This document shows, one piece after another, positions 8,454 to 17,046 of a DNA stretch of 64,000 nt (the stretch's first letter is position 1; each line of letters starts with the position of its first letter). The translations under genes were made by a program, and so were the position numbers. Source of the DNA: Bacilli bacterium (GTDB lineage: Bacteria > Bacillota_I > Bacilli_A > RFN20 > CAG-826). The notes beneath the pieces were generated by a model, which did not search any database, was not told the DNA's origin, and saw only the letters and a program-made list of their open reading frames with translations. Where the stretch lies: the NCBI GenBank assembly GCA_900767605.1, contig CAAFZT010000010.1:1-64000 (forward strand), read 5' to 3'.

Positions 8454-9048
8454 ATATCTTCACGAATATACGGACGACCTAGAAAGGGTATTATCCCTAG
8501 GTTATCATTGCGGCTATTCCACTTCGGCATTGGAAAGGAAAATCGCCTATTCTTCTTTCTTTTTAAAGCTAGAAGACGATGGTTTAGGATTGCCCCCGAT
8601 TGTTCATGACGAGGACCTTGTTAAAGAAGTGCTTTCGGAGATAAAAACCCCTTTGAAGGATGTGCCCGTTTATAATCCGTGCCTTTGGGCAGCGGAAGCC
8701 TTTCTTCGTATTCAATTGGAAACGCGATTAACCTTTGAATGCATTTTCTTATATCTTCCAATTGCTAAGATGTATGAATTCTTTCCATTATTTCATGAAA
8801 TGGATTTCTCTCAAATCGTTCAAGAGTTTAAAAGGCGTTATCACGAAAAATCCGCTTTTGCTATTTTGCTAGAAAATTACGGCTATTCCCTGAAATATGT
8901 TTCCGAGCAAACGGGGCTATCCTATGATAGTTTGCAAAGTTGGAAACAAAGAAGAAGAAACATCCAAAATGGCAATGTTAAAGATGTATTTAAATTGGCC
9001 AGGGTCTTCCATGTTCGCATGGAAACCATCGCCGAACTTCCCCAATAG
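8443..9048 (+). CDS. HTH-domain protein, likely antitoxin/partner of DUF3990
   Basis: The 201-residue protein starts inside the 3' end of the DUF3990 gene. Its last third (about residues 135-200) is a helix-turn-helix of Cro/Xre type: FAILLENYGYSLKYVSEQTG, then LSYDSLQSWKQ, then a hydrophobic helix and RMETIAELPQ. The N-terminal part has no recognised domain and may bind the partner. The overlap and order (enzyme first, DNA-binding partner second) match reversed-order toxin-antitoxin operons, and the palindrome at 7737-7748 is a plausible operator. Antitoxin function is inferred from context only. Confidence 0.65.
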   Translation: MYAEYLHEYTDDLERVLSLGYHCGYSTSALERKIAYSSFFLKLEDDGLGLPPIVHDEDLVKEVLSEIKTPLKDVPVYNPCLWAAEAFLRIQLETRLTFECIFLYLPIAKMYEFFPLFHEMDFSQIVQEFKRRYHEKSAFAILLENYGYSLKYVSEQTGLSYDSLQSWKQRRRNIQNGNVKDVFKLARVFHVRMETIAELPQ

Positions 9049-9095
9049 TCCTTATAGAACCTCGCGAGCGTTATTGCGATTACGAAACGAAGAAG

Positions 9096-9209
9096 GGGGT
9101 TTCCTTTTTTGTAACGTTTAAAGATTTTGACGAAGTAATTCGGATCGTCATAGCCGACAAAGTGCACGACTTCCCCGATAGGCAAATCGGCTTGAACAAC
9201 AAGAAACAA
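9096..9209 (-). pseudogene. AraC-family regulator fragment (C-terminal HTH)
   Basis: On the minus strand this piece encodes LPIGEVVHFVGYDDPNYFVK, then IFKRYKKGNP. That is the second HTH of AraC/XylS proteins, where the family has IxEIAxxVGYxDxxYFxKxFKKxxGxTP. The N-terminal two thirds are missing and nothing upstream at 9210-9260 extends it, so it is a relic. It lies between two accessory genes, consistent with insertion and loss events here. Confidence 0.65.
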
Positions 9210-9227
9210 CCATTATAATATTTTTAT

Positions 9228-9257
9228 AAATCGTAAATTACAAAATCGTAAATTATA
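9228..9257 (+). repeat. Two 15-bp direct repeats in the leader of an ATPase gene
   Basis: AAATCGTAAATTACA (9228-9242) is followed directly by AAATCGTAAATTATA (9243-9257), one base different. A TATAAT box at 9214-9219 would start transcription at about 9226, so the repeats would lie in the first 30 bases of the mRNA or act as an operator over the start site. The ATPase ATG follows at 9264. Confidence 0.6.
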
Positions 9258-9263
9258 AAAATT

Positions 9264-10643
9264 ATGAAATTCATCGGAAGAGAGCAAGAGCAAAAAACCA
9301 TACAAAGATTGATGTCCAAAGACGGGTATCAAGGATGCGTGATTTATGGACGTAGGCGCATGGGGAAGACGGAACTTGTCCGCAAGTGCGTTTTGGAACA
9401 AAAAAGCCCCATCGTTATGTATCAATGCAAGGAATCCAACGAGCAGGATAACGTAGAGATGCTGACGGGCCTGTTACGTACGGTTTTGAATAACCCTTAT
9501 TTGTCTTTTGCTACCTTCGTGGACGCGGTGAGGTTTCTTTTCGACTATTCCAAAGACCAGGAAATCATCTTAGTTTTGGACGAGTATCCTTATCTTAAAA
9601 ACTTGATCGATGGCTGCGATTCCAAATTGCAAAGCATCATCGATGATCACGCGATGGACTGCAACCTTAAGCTGTTTCTGCTTGGAAGCAGTATATCCAC
9701 GATGGAAGACATCTTAAACCACGACAATCCCCTTTATATGCGGTTTCAAACTTCGATTCTTTTAAAGCAAATGGATTATTGGGATTCGGCGCAGTTTTAC
9801 CCTCATTATTCCAACGAAGATAAAGTTCGCATGTACGCCGCTTTTGGCGGGGTTCCTTATTTCAATGCCCAAATCGATGATCGCATTAGCCCAAAAGAGA
9901 ATATGATTCGCCTTCTCAGCGGCCAATTCTCGGGCATGAAGGAATTCTTGGACACTTATTTAAAGCAGGAACTAAGAAAGGTGAATAGCGCGAACGCGGT
10001 GTTCGAGGCCGTTGCCTTAGGAGCGTTCCATTATACGGATATCCTGTCCAAGTCTCGTGTGGAGTCCTCTCCGCTTTTAAATGGCGTTCTCCAAAAACTT
10101 ACCAAGATGGATTTGGTGGAATACGTCTCCCCCATCAATAACAAAAACGATAAGCAAAAATCGGGGTATTGCATTAGCGATTCCTGCGTGAAGTTCTATT
10201 ATCATTTTGTTTACCGGAATGCATCAGCACACGCCCTTCTTGATGACGATATTTTCTATGAGAAATTTATTCATGAGGATTTTGAAAAATTCTTTGTGCC
10301 GAAAACGTTTGAAGAAATATCGAAACAATTCCTGGTTCGTCTCAATAAAAAAGGCCAATTAGAACCGATGCTGATTGATATCGGCACTTATTGGTACGAT
10401 CAGCCAAGCCAAAGGAAAAACGGCCAGTTTGATGTCGTTGGGAAAACCGAAGACGGCTATGTTTTCTTTGAATGTAAATACACGAACTCGCCATTGAGTG
10501 ATGAGGTTATTAAAGAGGAACTGGAACAAGTCGCGTCTACGACGTTGAAGCCGGTCCAATATGGATTCTTCTCGAAGAATGGTTTTGATCTTAAAAACCA
10601 CTACACGTATCTCTTGTATTCGTTAGAAGACCTGTATCGTTAA
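9264..10643 (+). CDS. AAA-type ATPase with C-terminal DUF234 nuclease-like domain
   Basis: The 459-residue soluble protein has a P-loop GRRRMGKT at residues 29-36 and Walker B IILVLDEYPY at 101-110. A winged-helix region follows in the middle. The C-terminal domain has an Asp at 390 (QFDVVG) and E403-C-K405 after a hydrophobic strand, which is the PD-(D/E)xK nuclease pattern. This is the archaeal-type ATPase plus DUF234 architecture; members are poorly understood and often encoded in variable regions. It stands alone, with tandem repeats directly before it (9228-9257) and a terminator after it. No classical ribosome-binding site is visible. Confidence 0.85.
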   Translation: MKFIGREQEQKTIQRLMSKDGYQGCVIYGRRRMGKTELVRKCVLEQKSPIVMYQCKESNEQDNVEMLTGLLRTVLNNPYLSFATFVDAVRFLFDYSKDQEIILVLDEYPYLKNLIDGCDSKLQSIIDDHAMDCNLKLFLLGSSISTMEDILNHDNPLYMRFQTSILLKQMDYWDSAQFYPHYSNEDKVRMYAAFGGVPYFNAQIDDRISPKENMIRLLSGQFSGMKEFLDTYLKQELRKVNSANAVFEAVALGAFHYTDILSKSRVESSPLLNGVLQKLTKMDLVEYVSPINNKNDKQKSGYCISDSCVKFYYHFVYRNASAHALLDDDIFYEKFIHEDFEKFFVPKTFEEISKQFLVRLNKKGQLEPMLIDIGTYWYDQPSQRKNGQFDVVGKTEDGYVFFECKYTNSPLSDEVIKEELEQVASTTLKPVQYGFFSKNGFDLKNHYTYLLYSLEDLYR

Positions 10644-10659
10644 ACGCATTTTCGAGAAC

Positions 10660-10690
10660 AAAAAACGAGCCTCATGCGGGGCTCGTTTTC
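10660..10690. terminator. Bidirectional terminator between convergent genes
   Basis: AACGAGCC and GGCTCGTT form an 8-bp stem with an 8-base loop. It is preceded by an A-run and followed by a T-run, so it can serve both the ATPase gene and the minus-strand secreted protein gene. Confidence 0.85.
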
Positions 10691-10705
10691 GTTGTTGGGT
10701 TGAGA

Positions 10706-12508
10706 TTAATTCAAGGTTCCTTCGCCGAAGGTGCCTTGGCGGAAGTGGCATTGAATAACGTATTCTTCGCCGCTAGGATCGGTGACATCCACATGGACAT
10801 CCCATCCCAAGGGCCAGTTTTTGTCGAGGCCGATGTTCATTGTGATATATAGTTGAACTTGGCCGTTGTTCGTGTTTTGAACGATGTATTCTTTTGCCAA
10901 AATCTTAGTGTCGCCAAGATAGGGCGTGCATGCGTCTTTGAATTCACCATCCCCAATATAGGAAATAGTGAACTTGGCTTTGAATTGGTAGTTTTTCGCA
11001 TTCTCCATCGTCATTTTGAGGACGCTGTTATCTACCATGAGGGTCATGCCAGCACCTTCAATGTTGCCATTGTTTACTTTCAAGGCGTTTTTGGGCTCGG
11101 TCGAAGGTTGAGAAACGGTGATTGCTCTTTCGGCGGTGTAGGTCTTGCCGGCAAGTGTCATCGTAATGGCAAGCTTGCCTTGTCCTTTAGCTACGCCTTT
11201 GATGGTAGCTACGCCACCATCCGCGGTAACAGTGAATAATTCCGGGTTCTTGCTTTCGAATGCAAAGGTTGCATCGCCATCAAGATAGAAGCCCTTTTCG
11301 GCTTTCACTTCGGCGGTCGCACCCACTTTGACGGAGGTCGCGCCGCTGACGTTTAACGGAAGAGCCACTTTATCGTTTTTAAAATTAACCGTTCCTTCAT
11401 AAACAACGTTGTTGGCCGTGTCTTTGAAGGTCACTTTGATGGCAAGTGGATTGCCGGCAGGAGCGCCGCTCATGACGACGTAGAGTTCACATTGATCGGC
11501 GGGGCCTTGGAAGAACTGGTTCTGGATGGTGAATGAGCCCGTAGTGATTTCCACTGTGCGCTCTAAATTCTTTAGTTGCTCAGGAGTAAGTCCCATGGCG
11601 GTTGCATTGATGCGAACGAACGCGCCAGCGCCATCAACGGCGCAGGTATCCAAGAAGACAACCTCTTTCTTTGTGGCAGCCTGGGCTTTGACGTTAATCG
11701 CATGAGTTAACGAAGCAACAACGGCTCCATCCGTCATCTTGCAGGTAACAACAGCGTCGCCACCTTTTTCACCGTGGATGGTAGCAGTTTTACCATTGGC
11801 TTTGATGGAAACGGCATCACTAGAAGTGGTCCATTCAAAGGTCGCGGTTTCGGATGTGTATTTCGTGACGGCTTCTAACGTAATGTCTTCACCAGCAGAA
11901 ATCGCATTGGCGCCTTTGATTGCAGAAAGCTTCGGGGTGGCGTCTTCGCAAGTGTAATAGAAATCGATGGAACTAAAAGAGGTTCCTTCCCCAGCGCCAA
12001 AGGCAAAAAAGACCTTTTTCGCGTTGGTTCCGTCAACAACGGTGTTGAGTTCGTAGGCTTTTTCGCTCACTGCACCAATCGCTTGGCCACCTAGGTTTTT
12101 CTCCCCGTAATCAAAGAACGTGGAGTTGGCTTCGGTTTTGGAAACCATGTCATTGATGACAACCTTATGGAAGCCAGCGCCAGCGCGTTTGTTCGCAGAG
12201 ACGCTGGATCCCGAGTAGTCAACGTTGAAGATGGTTCCGCCAGAAATGGTGGCGGTGGAACCGGCGACGGAAGCCCCGTCTACGTGGAATTTCGTTCCGG
12301 AAACGATGAAATCCCCAGCTTTTCCATCTTTAATACCGGCGGCGATGTCCGCTGCGGAAACACGAATCATCATCGTGTTGGATTCTTCCGCGTGCATCGG
12401 AAGAACGTTTTTCAATCCTCCGCCAAAATAATTAGCGGTCACTACGCCTGCGGCTGCTAATGAGCCCGCAAGAATGGCGATGGAGAGAACTTTTAAATTC
12501 TTTTTCAT
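10706..12508 (-). CDS. Secreted Ig-like domain protein of the glucan regulon
   Basis: This 600-residue exported protein has a Sec signal peptide (MKKNLK, hydrophobic core to about residue 30, likely cleavage near MHA-EE) and no lipobox, so it is released or wall-associated. Residues about 200-290 and 400-480 look like bacterial Ig-like (BIG2-type) modules, with TATIHG and VATIKGVAKGQG signatures. The last 130 residues are a further beta-rich module. No catalytic motif is seen; a carbohydrate-binding or surface-adhesive role is inferred. ATG 12508 was chosen because GAAAGGAAA precedes it and the signal peptide begins there. Two LacI-type operators lie upstream, tying it to the beta-glucan locus. 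Confidence 0.75.
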   Translation of the reverse strand: MKKNLKVLSIAILAGSLAAAGVVTANYFGGGLKNVLPMHAEESNTMMIRVSAADIAAGIKDGKAGDFIVSGTKFHVDGASVAGSTATISGGTIFNVDYSGSSVSANKRAGAGFHKVVINDMVSKTEANSTFFDYGEKNLGGQAIGAVSEKAYELNTVVDGTNAKKVFFAFGAGEGTSFSSIDFYYTCEDATPKLSAIKGANAISAGEDITLEAVTKYTSETATFEWTTSSDAVSIKANGKTATIHGEKGGDAVVTCKMTDGAVVASLTHAINVKAQAATKKEVVFLDTCAVDGAGAFVRINATAMGLTPEQLKNLERTVEITTGSFTIQNQFFQGPADQCELYVVMSGAPAGNPLAIKVTFKDTANNVVYEGTVNFKNDKVALPLNVSGATSVKVGATAEVKAEKGFYLDGDATFAFESKNPELFTVTADGGVATIKGVAKGQGKLAITMTLAGKTYTAERAITVSQPSTEPKNALKVNNGNIEGAGMTLMVDNSVLKMTMENAKNYQFKAKFTISYIGDGEFKDACTPYLGDTKILAKEYIVQNTNNGQVQLYITMNIGLDKNWPLGWDVHVDVTDPSGEEYVIQCHFRQGTFGEGTLN

Positions 12509-12559
12509 CTTTGCTGATTTCCTTTCTGCCCCTTTGTTTAGGATGCATTGCAAATGATG

Positions 12560-12614
12560 TATGGTTTAAACCATATTATGTAACAATAATAGAATGTGGT
12601 TTCCCGTTTTTCAA
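12560..12614 (-). promoter_or_regulatory. Promoter and 16-bp palindrome before the Ig-like protein gene
   Basis: On the minus strand TTGAAA (12614-12609) and TATTAT (12591-12586) are separated by 17 bases, a good sigma-A promoter. Transcription would start near 12579. A perfect 16-bp palindrome, TATGGTTTAAACCATA, follows at 12560-12575, just inside the transcript. It differs from the LacI-type sites upstream and may bind a second regulator. Confidence 0.65.
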
Positions 12615-12622
12615 TAAGTTTT

Positions 12623-12636
12623 AGAAACCGCTTTCT
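12623..12636. promoter_or_regulatory. LacI-type operator, site 1
   Basis: AGAAACCGCTTTCT is identical to the site in the ABC transporter promoter (20622-20635). It lies just upstream of the -35 box at 12609-12614. Confidence 0.7.
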
Positions 12637-12678
12637 TAACGATGATTAGCCATCTTTTTTTCAAAAAACGTCATTTTT

Positions 12679-12692
12679 CGAAATCGGTTTCT
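12679..12692. promoter_or_regulatory. LacI-type operator, site 2
   Basis: CGAAATCGGTTTCT matches the shared palindrome RGAAAnCGnTTTCY at 13 of 14 defined or free positions. It sits 56 bases from site 1, about five helical turns, so the two could be bridged by one repressor tetramer or two dimers. Confidence 0.6.
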
Positions 12693-12800
12693 CAATTTAT
12701 TAAGTTCCCATCAACACTTCCTTGGTTGTTTCCCTGCTGTTTCGTAAATCATTTCCTCTTTGGCACGGGAAAGGAGAAGGGCAAATCGCTTAACGCGGGG

Positions 12801-15767
12801 TTATAAAGTCCAACTCGTGAAGGAATGGGCTTCCGCTTGGATGGTTTTGGCTTGTCCATTCACGTGGCAAGTTAATGTTTCCTTGGAGGAAGAGGGATTC
12901 CAAACCATGGCGCGACGTGCCCCGTTATTGTTATAAACGGTCGCACTGCAATAGGTGCTGGGATCAAAGTAGGCATCAACGTCTTTATTCCCGTATGTGT
13001 TGAGACCATGCACCATCCAATAGGAACCGATTAATTCGTTTTTGTAATCGTCGCTTTGAATTTTTGCGCTATCAAATTGGCTCATCGCGGCAGAAGGGTT
13101 GACTAAAGCTTCGACTGCCCACATGTTGGAGAACCAGTTTCTGGGGGCACCTCCGCATTTTCTTTCCATTTCAGAATAGATTTTTTGGAATACGGTCTTT
13201 TCCTTTTCCCCGATGACGTAATGGCTTAGATATTCTCCGGTTGGGAGCCAATGGATGCCATAAATGAATTCGGGATTCGAACCAAACCATGTGGCACAGC
13301 TGTTCTTTCCACCCCAAAGAATTCCAATGACGTGGGTGTAATTGGCCAAGGAGTCGATCCAATTATCTTCGTCATAGTTAAACCAATATTGCTTGATGGA
13401 TGTCATTTCCGTGGCAAATCCATAGGCAGCAGCATTGGAAAGAGAAGTGTCTCCTAGGGCTTTTGCCAATAAATATCCTGCCGTCCAACTATTGAGGGCT
13501 TCTCCACAACTTTCTTGGTCGTTCCCGTCTCCAAAATCGCCGATTCCGTCCGCCCAACTATGCCCTGCATAGGAATCAAATCCACGCAAAACGGGCATCT
13601 TTTCGTTCGAACCGTCATTCATGTAATCCTGAAGGACGAGTTTGGCCATGGAACCGTATTGGCTTAAGAATGCCAAATCGTACATGGCAAGAACTGCAGA
13701 AGCAAAAACAAGGTACCCGGAAGTGAAGTGGTGATCGGAAATACGGGTGTTATTGGAGAAATTATTCGTGGAATAAAGCAATGAGCCAAATTTCTCGTCG
13801 AAGAAGAAATAACGAACGTCGTCCTTCCCCGAATAGGTGAACCAGTCTACTAACAAGGTTTTAAGACGACCTTTTAACGAATCGCGAAGGGCTGTTTCCC
13901 CAATCTGGTCCGCGGCGATAAGGGCTTGGGACAAAGGATAAAGAGCTTTGGCATTCCAATAGGGCCCCGGGGCATTGGCAAAATCTTTGGAGGAATCCTT
14001 CCAATCAAGGGAGACGTTGCTAGAAAGTTTGGTATCGTCCAAAAGGGTATTCATCCACCCCTTCAAGGCGTTTTTATCGACGCCACTAGGGAGGACAAAA
14101 CTAGGGAGAACGCCATAGAAATCGTTTTTCGTCTCAAACGTATGGTCGGGAAGCATTTTGCTGGTTCCGCGGAATGTCTTTTTCGTGTATTTCGAAGGAA
14201 CGGCTTCACTCTTCTTCCATTGATGGGGAAAGAGGGAGAGTAGACCCTTCTCATCGGATTCGATGAAATTTTGTCGGTTGGATCGGAATTTCGTTGTTAT
14301 GGTCTTCCCCTCGATTTGGTATTCGGAATGAAGGGACAAGGGGACGGAATAACCGTGTTGGTGAAAGAAAGGAGCCTCCTCCACGTTGTTTATGGAGGCG
14401 ATGGAAACTAAATTTCCTTCTCCTAACGTCAAATCCACTTGAGCCATGAATGCGGCATTGAGCTGTGAACCTTGGCTAAAGGTGAAAGTGGTGTTTTTTG
14501 GAACGTTAACAAGATACCAAAGGTCTTGATATTGGGCGGCTCCAACCGCGGAGCTTGGGAAGGTGGTGGCGTAGCCGTAATGAACGTTAGGATAACGAAC
14601 TACTAACGCCTCTCCTTTGTAAGAGGAACCCGTTATTTTTTCTCCGGATACGGTATAGAACTCATAGGGTGCTGCGCATCCTGCAGTGCGGAGATTTATC
14701 TGAAGGTTCGACGTTTTGCTTTCAAAGAAGGCGTAAGGGGAAGACTCACTTCCTTTAAACACCATTTCATCTTCTCCGTTTTCTATGGTGCGTAAAGAAA
14801 GTTCAACGGAGGATTCGCTATAATCGCTTACAAACACTTTCGGCGTCCCTTTTAGCCCAACAGGAGCGAGGGTTAAATCCGTGAAAGTTGGCCGGAAATT
14901 CTCCATCGTGGTTTGCTTGGCTCCCGTAGTATCAGGAGCATCAAAATATTGGGTGAATCCCGTTCCTCTACAGGAAATTTGGAATCCATTCCCAAAAGAA
15001 ACGTCTAAGGGGTTCATGCATAAAGCGGTGGACCCGCCGTTATTTCCATACATCATTCCCGTGAAGAACTGGTTGGAAGGCACGGCTCCTTTGTTATAGA
15101 GGCGAGCATCCAAATTAACGGGGTCTGGTGCTCTTTTGAAAAGGTTTTCGTTATCTCCGACAGCAGAAGGAACGTTGCCAGTTCGATAACTTCCTTGGCC
15201 CAAGGTTACCGTTCGATCTTCTCCTTCCCGCTCAACGCGTTGAGGATAAACAAACGGGCTATCATCCACGATAATGGTTCGCGTCACGGATCCAGAAGAC
15301 TGATTTTCGTTTACCGAATAAGTAAGGGCATATTCGCCTTTCTTTCCATAGTCGACGAAACCTTTTACTTGAATACAGTCCGTTAAATCCACGCCATTTT
15401 GGCTTTTAGCGGTCACACCGTCTAAAGCGTGAAAATAATGACCGACGGACCAATGCGTCGTGCCGATTCCTTCAAAAAGAACATTTCCTACCGGTTCTGG
15501 GTCGGGGATATCAGTATCACTTGTGGAGGAATTATATGAATTACTGGAGGAACTAGATGAAGAGGAAGTGCTAGAAGAAGGGCTTTCAGAAGAAGGATGG
15601 CTACTTGGGGACTCGCTTTCGCTTGAACTGGGTTCATTTTCGGAACTCGCAGAAGAGCTGTCTACAAAGTTTGAATTGCTAGAGGAACTTTGGGAGGGAG
15701 TAGACCCACACGCCGCTAATAGCAACGAAGAAGTGGCAAGAGCTAAGAGAATTTTTGATTTTTTCAT
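12801..15767 (-). CDS. GH81 endo-beta-1,3-glucanase, surface lipoprotein
   Basis: The 988-residue protein starts at 15767 (GAGG 11 bases before) with a lipoprotein signal (LLLAAC). It then has a Ser/Pro/Glu-rich linker of about 70 residues that would lift the enzyme from the membrane. The catalytic part has the GH81 hallmarks: DHHFTSGY with Asp678, GHSWADG, and NQESCGEALNSW with Glu752 and Glu756. GH81 enzymes invert beta-1,3-glucosidic bonds in laminarin, curdlan, callose or fungal wall glucan. It is divergent from 15905-17855 and has a LacI-type operator 20 bases before its start, so it should be induced with the rest of the locus. Confidence 0.9.
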   Translation of the reverse strand: MKKSKILLALATSSLLLAACGSTPSQSSSSNSNFVDSSSASSENEPSSSESESPSSHPSSESPSSSTSSSSSSSSNSYNSSTSDTDIPDPEPVGNVLFEGIGTTHWSVGHYFHALDGVTAKSQNGVDLTDCIQVKGFVDYGKKGEYALTYSVNENQSSGSVTRTIIVDDSPFVYPQRVEREGEDRTVTLGQGSYRTGNVPSAVGDNENLFKRAPDPVNLDARLYNKGAVPSNQFFTGMMYGNNGGSTALCMNPLDVSFGNGFQISCRGTGFTQYFDAPDTTGAKQTTMENFRPTFTDLTLAPVGLKGTPKVFVSDYSESSVELSLRTIENGEDEMVFKGSESSPYAFFESKTSNLQINLRTAGCAAPYEFYTVSGEKITGSSYKGEALVVRYPNVHYGYATTFPSSAVGAAQYQDLWYLVNVPKNTTFTFSQGSQLNAAFMAQVDLTLGEGNLVSIASINNVEEAPFFHQHGYSVPLSLHSEYQIEGKTITTKFRSNRQNFIESDEKGLLSLFPHQWKKSEAVPSKYTKKTFRGTSKMLPDHTFETKNDFYGVLPSFVLPSGVDKNALKGWMNTLLDDTKLSSNVSLDWKDSSKDFANAPGPYWNAKALYPLSQALIAADQIGETALRDSLKGRLKTLLVDWFTYSGKDDVRYFFFDEKFGSLLYSTNNFSNNTRISDHHFTSGYLVFASAVLAMYDLAFLSQYGSMAKLVLQDYMNDGSNEKMPVLRGFDSYAGHSWADGIGDFGDGNDQESCGEALNSWTAGYLLAKALGDTSLSNAAAYGFATEMTSIKQYWFNYDEDNWIDSLANYTHVIGILWGGKNSCATWFGSNPEFIYGIHWLPTGEYLSHYVIGEKEKTVFQKIYSEMERKCGGAPRNWFSNMWAVEALVNPSAAMSQFDSAKIQSDDYKNELIGSYWMVHGLNTYGNKDVDAYFDPSTYCSATVYNNNGARRAMVWNPSSSKETLTCHVNGQAKTIQAEAHSFTSWTL

Positions 15768-15786
15768 AAGGTAGTGCCTCATTTTA

Positions 15787-15800
15787 GGAAAACGGTTTCC
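15787..15800. promoter_or_regulatory. LacI-type operator, site 3
   Basis: GGAAAACGGTTTCC is a palindrome of the shared type, located 20-33 bases before the GH81 start codon and about 105 bases before the divergent membrane-protein operon. Confidence 0.65.
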
Positions 15801-15904
15801 CCTTCGAAAATATACCATAAAATTTAATTGTTGTAAGGGCTTTCAAAGAAAAGAACAACGAACTTTTCCCCCTCTCGTGGACGTGTTTCCCCTCAAAGAT
15901 TACA

Positions 15905-16390
15905 ATGGAATGGATGAACCGATTCGACGATTTAGAAAAAATTTCTGTGTTAAAAAAACAGAGGATTGTTGGTTTGTTGCTCGCCGTTTTAATCGCGGTT
16001 CTATTTTTCCTTGGTTTCCTTTTTTGCTTCCTTTTCCAAACCCGCGCTACCATGATCGCGTGGGTGATTGGAACTACGGCCTTTTCCATAGTTTGCATTA
16101 CGTTTTTCCTCTATTCCTTTTTCGTGCTTTATCAGCCGGTAAATGTTTATCTCAAGCTTTTGACGAACCCCAAAAAGAAGGAAAATTATGAAACGGGGAT
16201 TTTTCTTAAACTAGGCGAATATACAGAAACTCATCAAGGGGTTGTCTGTAGAATTCTTTGGGTGGAACAAAACGAAAAAACGTTGCAAATCCCTGTTCAA
16301 AAGGATGAGAAGATCGAATTGAAACCAGGAAGTTCCTACCGGTTTTTATTAAAAAGCGACATCGTGATTGGATGGGAGGAAGGACAATGA
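15905..16390 (+). CDS. Two-helix membrane protein, unknown function
   Basis: The 161-residue protein has two membrane segments at about residues 20-45 and 50-75, a soluble C-terminal half of beta-type composition, and no signal peptide. The ATG at 15905 lacks a good ribosome-binding site; the ATG at 15914 is an alternative. Its stop overlaps the next start (ATGA), so the three genes to 17855 form an operon. It is divergent from GH81 and shares the control region with the LacI-type site. No family is recognised. A role in sensing or in export of glucan-locus proteins would be only a guess. Confidence 0.65.
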   Translation: MEWMNRFDDLEKISVLKKQRIVGLLLAVLIAVLFFLGFLFCFLFQTRATMIAWVIGTTAFSIVCITFFLYSFFVLYQPVNVYLKLLTNPKKKENYETGIFLKLGEYTETHQGVVCRILWVEQNEKTLQIPVQKDEKIELKPGSSYRFLLKSDIVIGWEEGQ

Positions 16391-17046
16391 ACCTCCGTCC
16401 CAACAAGAAAACAATTCACGATTTCTTTGTCCGCTTTGGATGGGGAATCCTGGGAGGAGGGCTTCTAAGCTTCCTTGTTTTGGATTTTTCGTTGCGGGCC
16501 ATCGATGCGATTCAACCTCGCGAGAAATTGGATTTCTTCATTGAGTCCTATGCCTTGAAGGAAAATACGTTAGCGGATGATGTGGTTTCTCACTTTGAAA
16601 ACCAAGGGATTTTACAGTGCAACATCTATCACGTTTATCCCGAGGAAGCGGCGATAGGACAACGGTTCCAAGCCCAAGGATTAACCAGCGACTTTTGCAT
16701 CTTAAGCGAAAGTGACGTGAAGGGCTTTAAAGATATGATGGGTGAATTCTTCCTCCCGTTAGACGAAGATTCCAAAAAGAAAATGCTTCAGGATACGAAG
16801 AAGAATTATGACACCTATTCCGCACTTGGTTTGGAATGGGGACTTCAACTTTATGATGCCAAGGATCCTTCTTATAACCTCCAATTCGATTTTTCTCCTT
16901 TGCTCTCTTTCTCAAGTCCTAAACCCGATAAGCAAGAATCTTTTTACCTTTTCTTCCTTTCTCAAAGCGTCCATTTTGGAAAGGAGGACACCTTGGGGTA
17001 TGAGGCCTGTTCGTACTTTCTTCAACTTTACGAGGCAAAGCCATGA
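16387..17046 (+). CDS. Membrane-anchored protein, unknown function
   Basis: The 219-residue protein starts at 16387, overlapping the previous stop, with GGAGGAAGG upstream. One N-terminal membrane helix (about residues 20-37, WGILGGGLLSFLVLDF) anchors a soluble domain that is probably extracellular. That domain contains two Asp/Lys-rich stretches and ends with a hydrophobic strand (SYFLQLYEAK). I recognise no family. The coupled start and stop on both sides indicate co-translation with the two flanking membrane proteins, suggesting a three-part membrane complex. Confidence 0.7.
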   Translation: MNLRPNKKTIHDFFVRFGWGILGGGLLSFLVLDFSLRAIDAIQPREKLDFFIESYALKENTLADDVVSHFENQGILQCNIYHVYPEEAAIGQRFQAQGLTSDFCILSESDVKGFKDMMGEFFLPLDEDSKKKMLQDTKKNYDTYSALGLEWGLQLYDAKDPSYNLQFDFSPLLSFSSPKPDKQESFYLFFLSQSVHFGKEDTLGYEACSYFLQLYEAKP

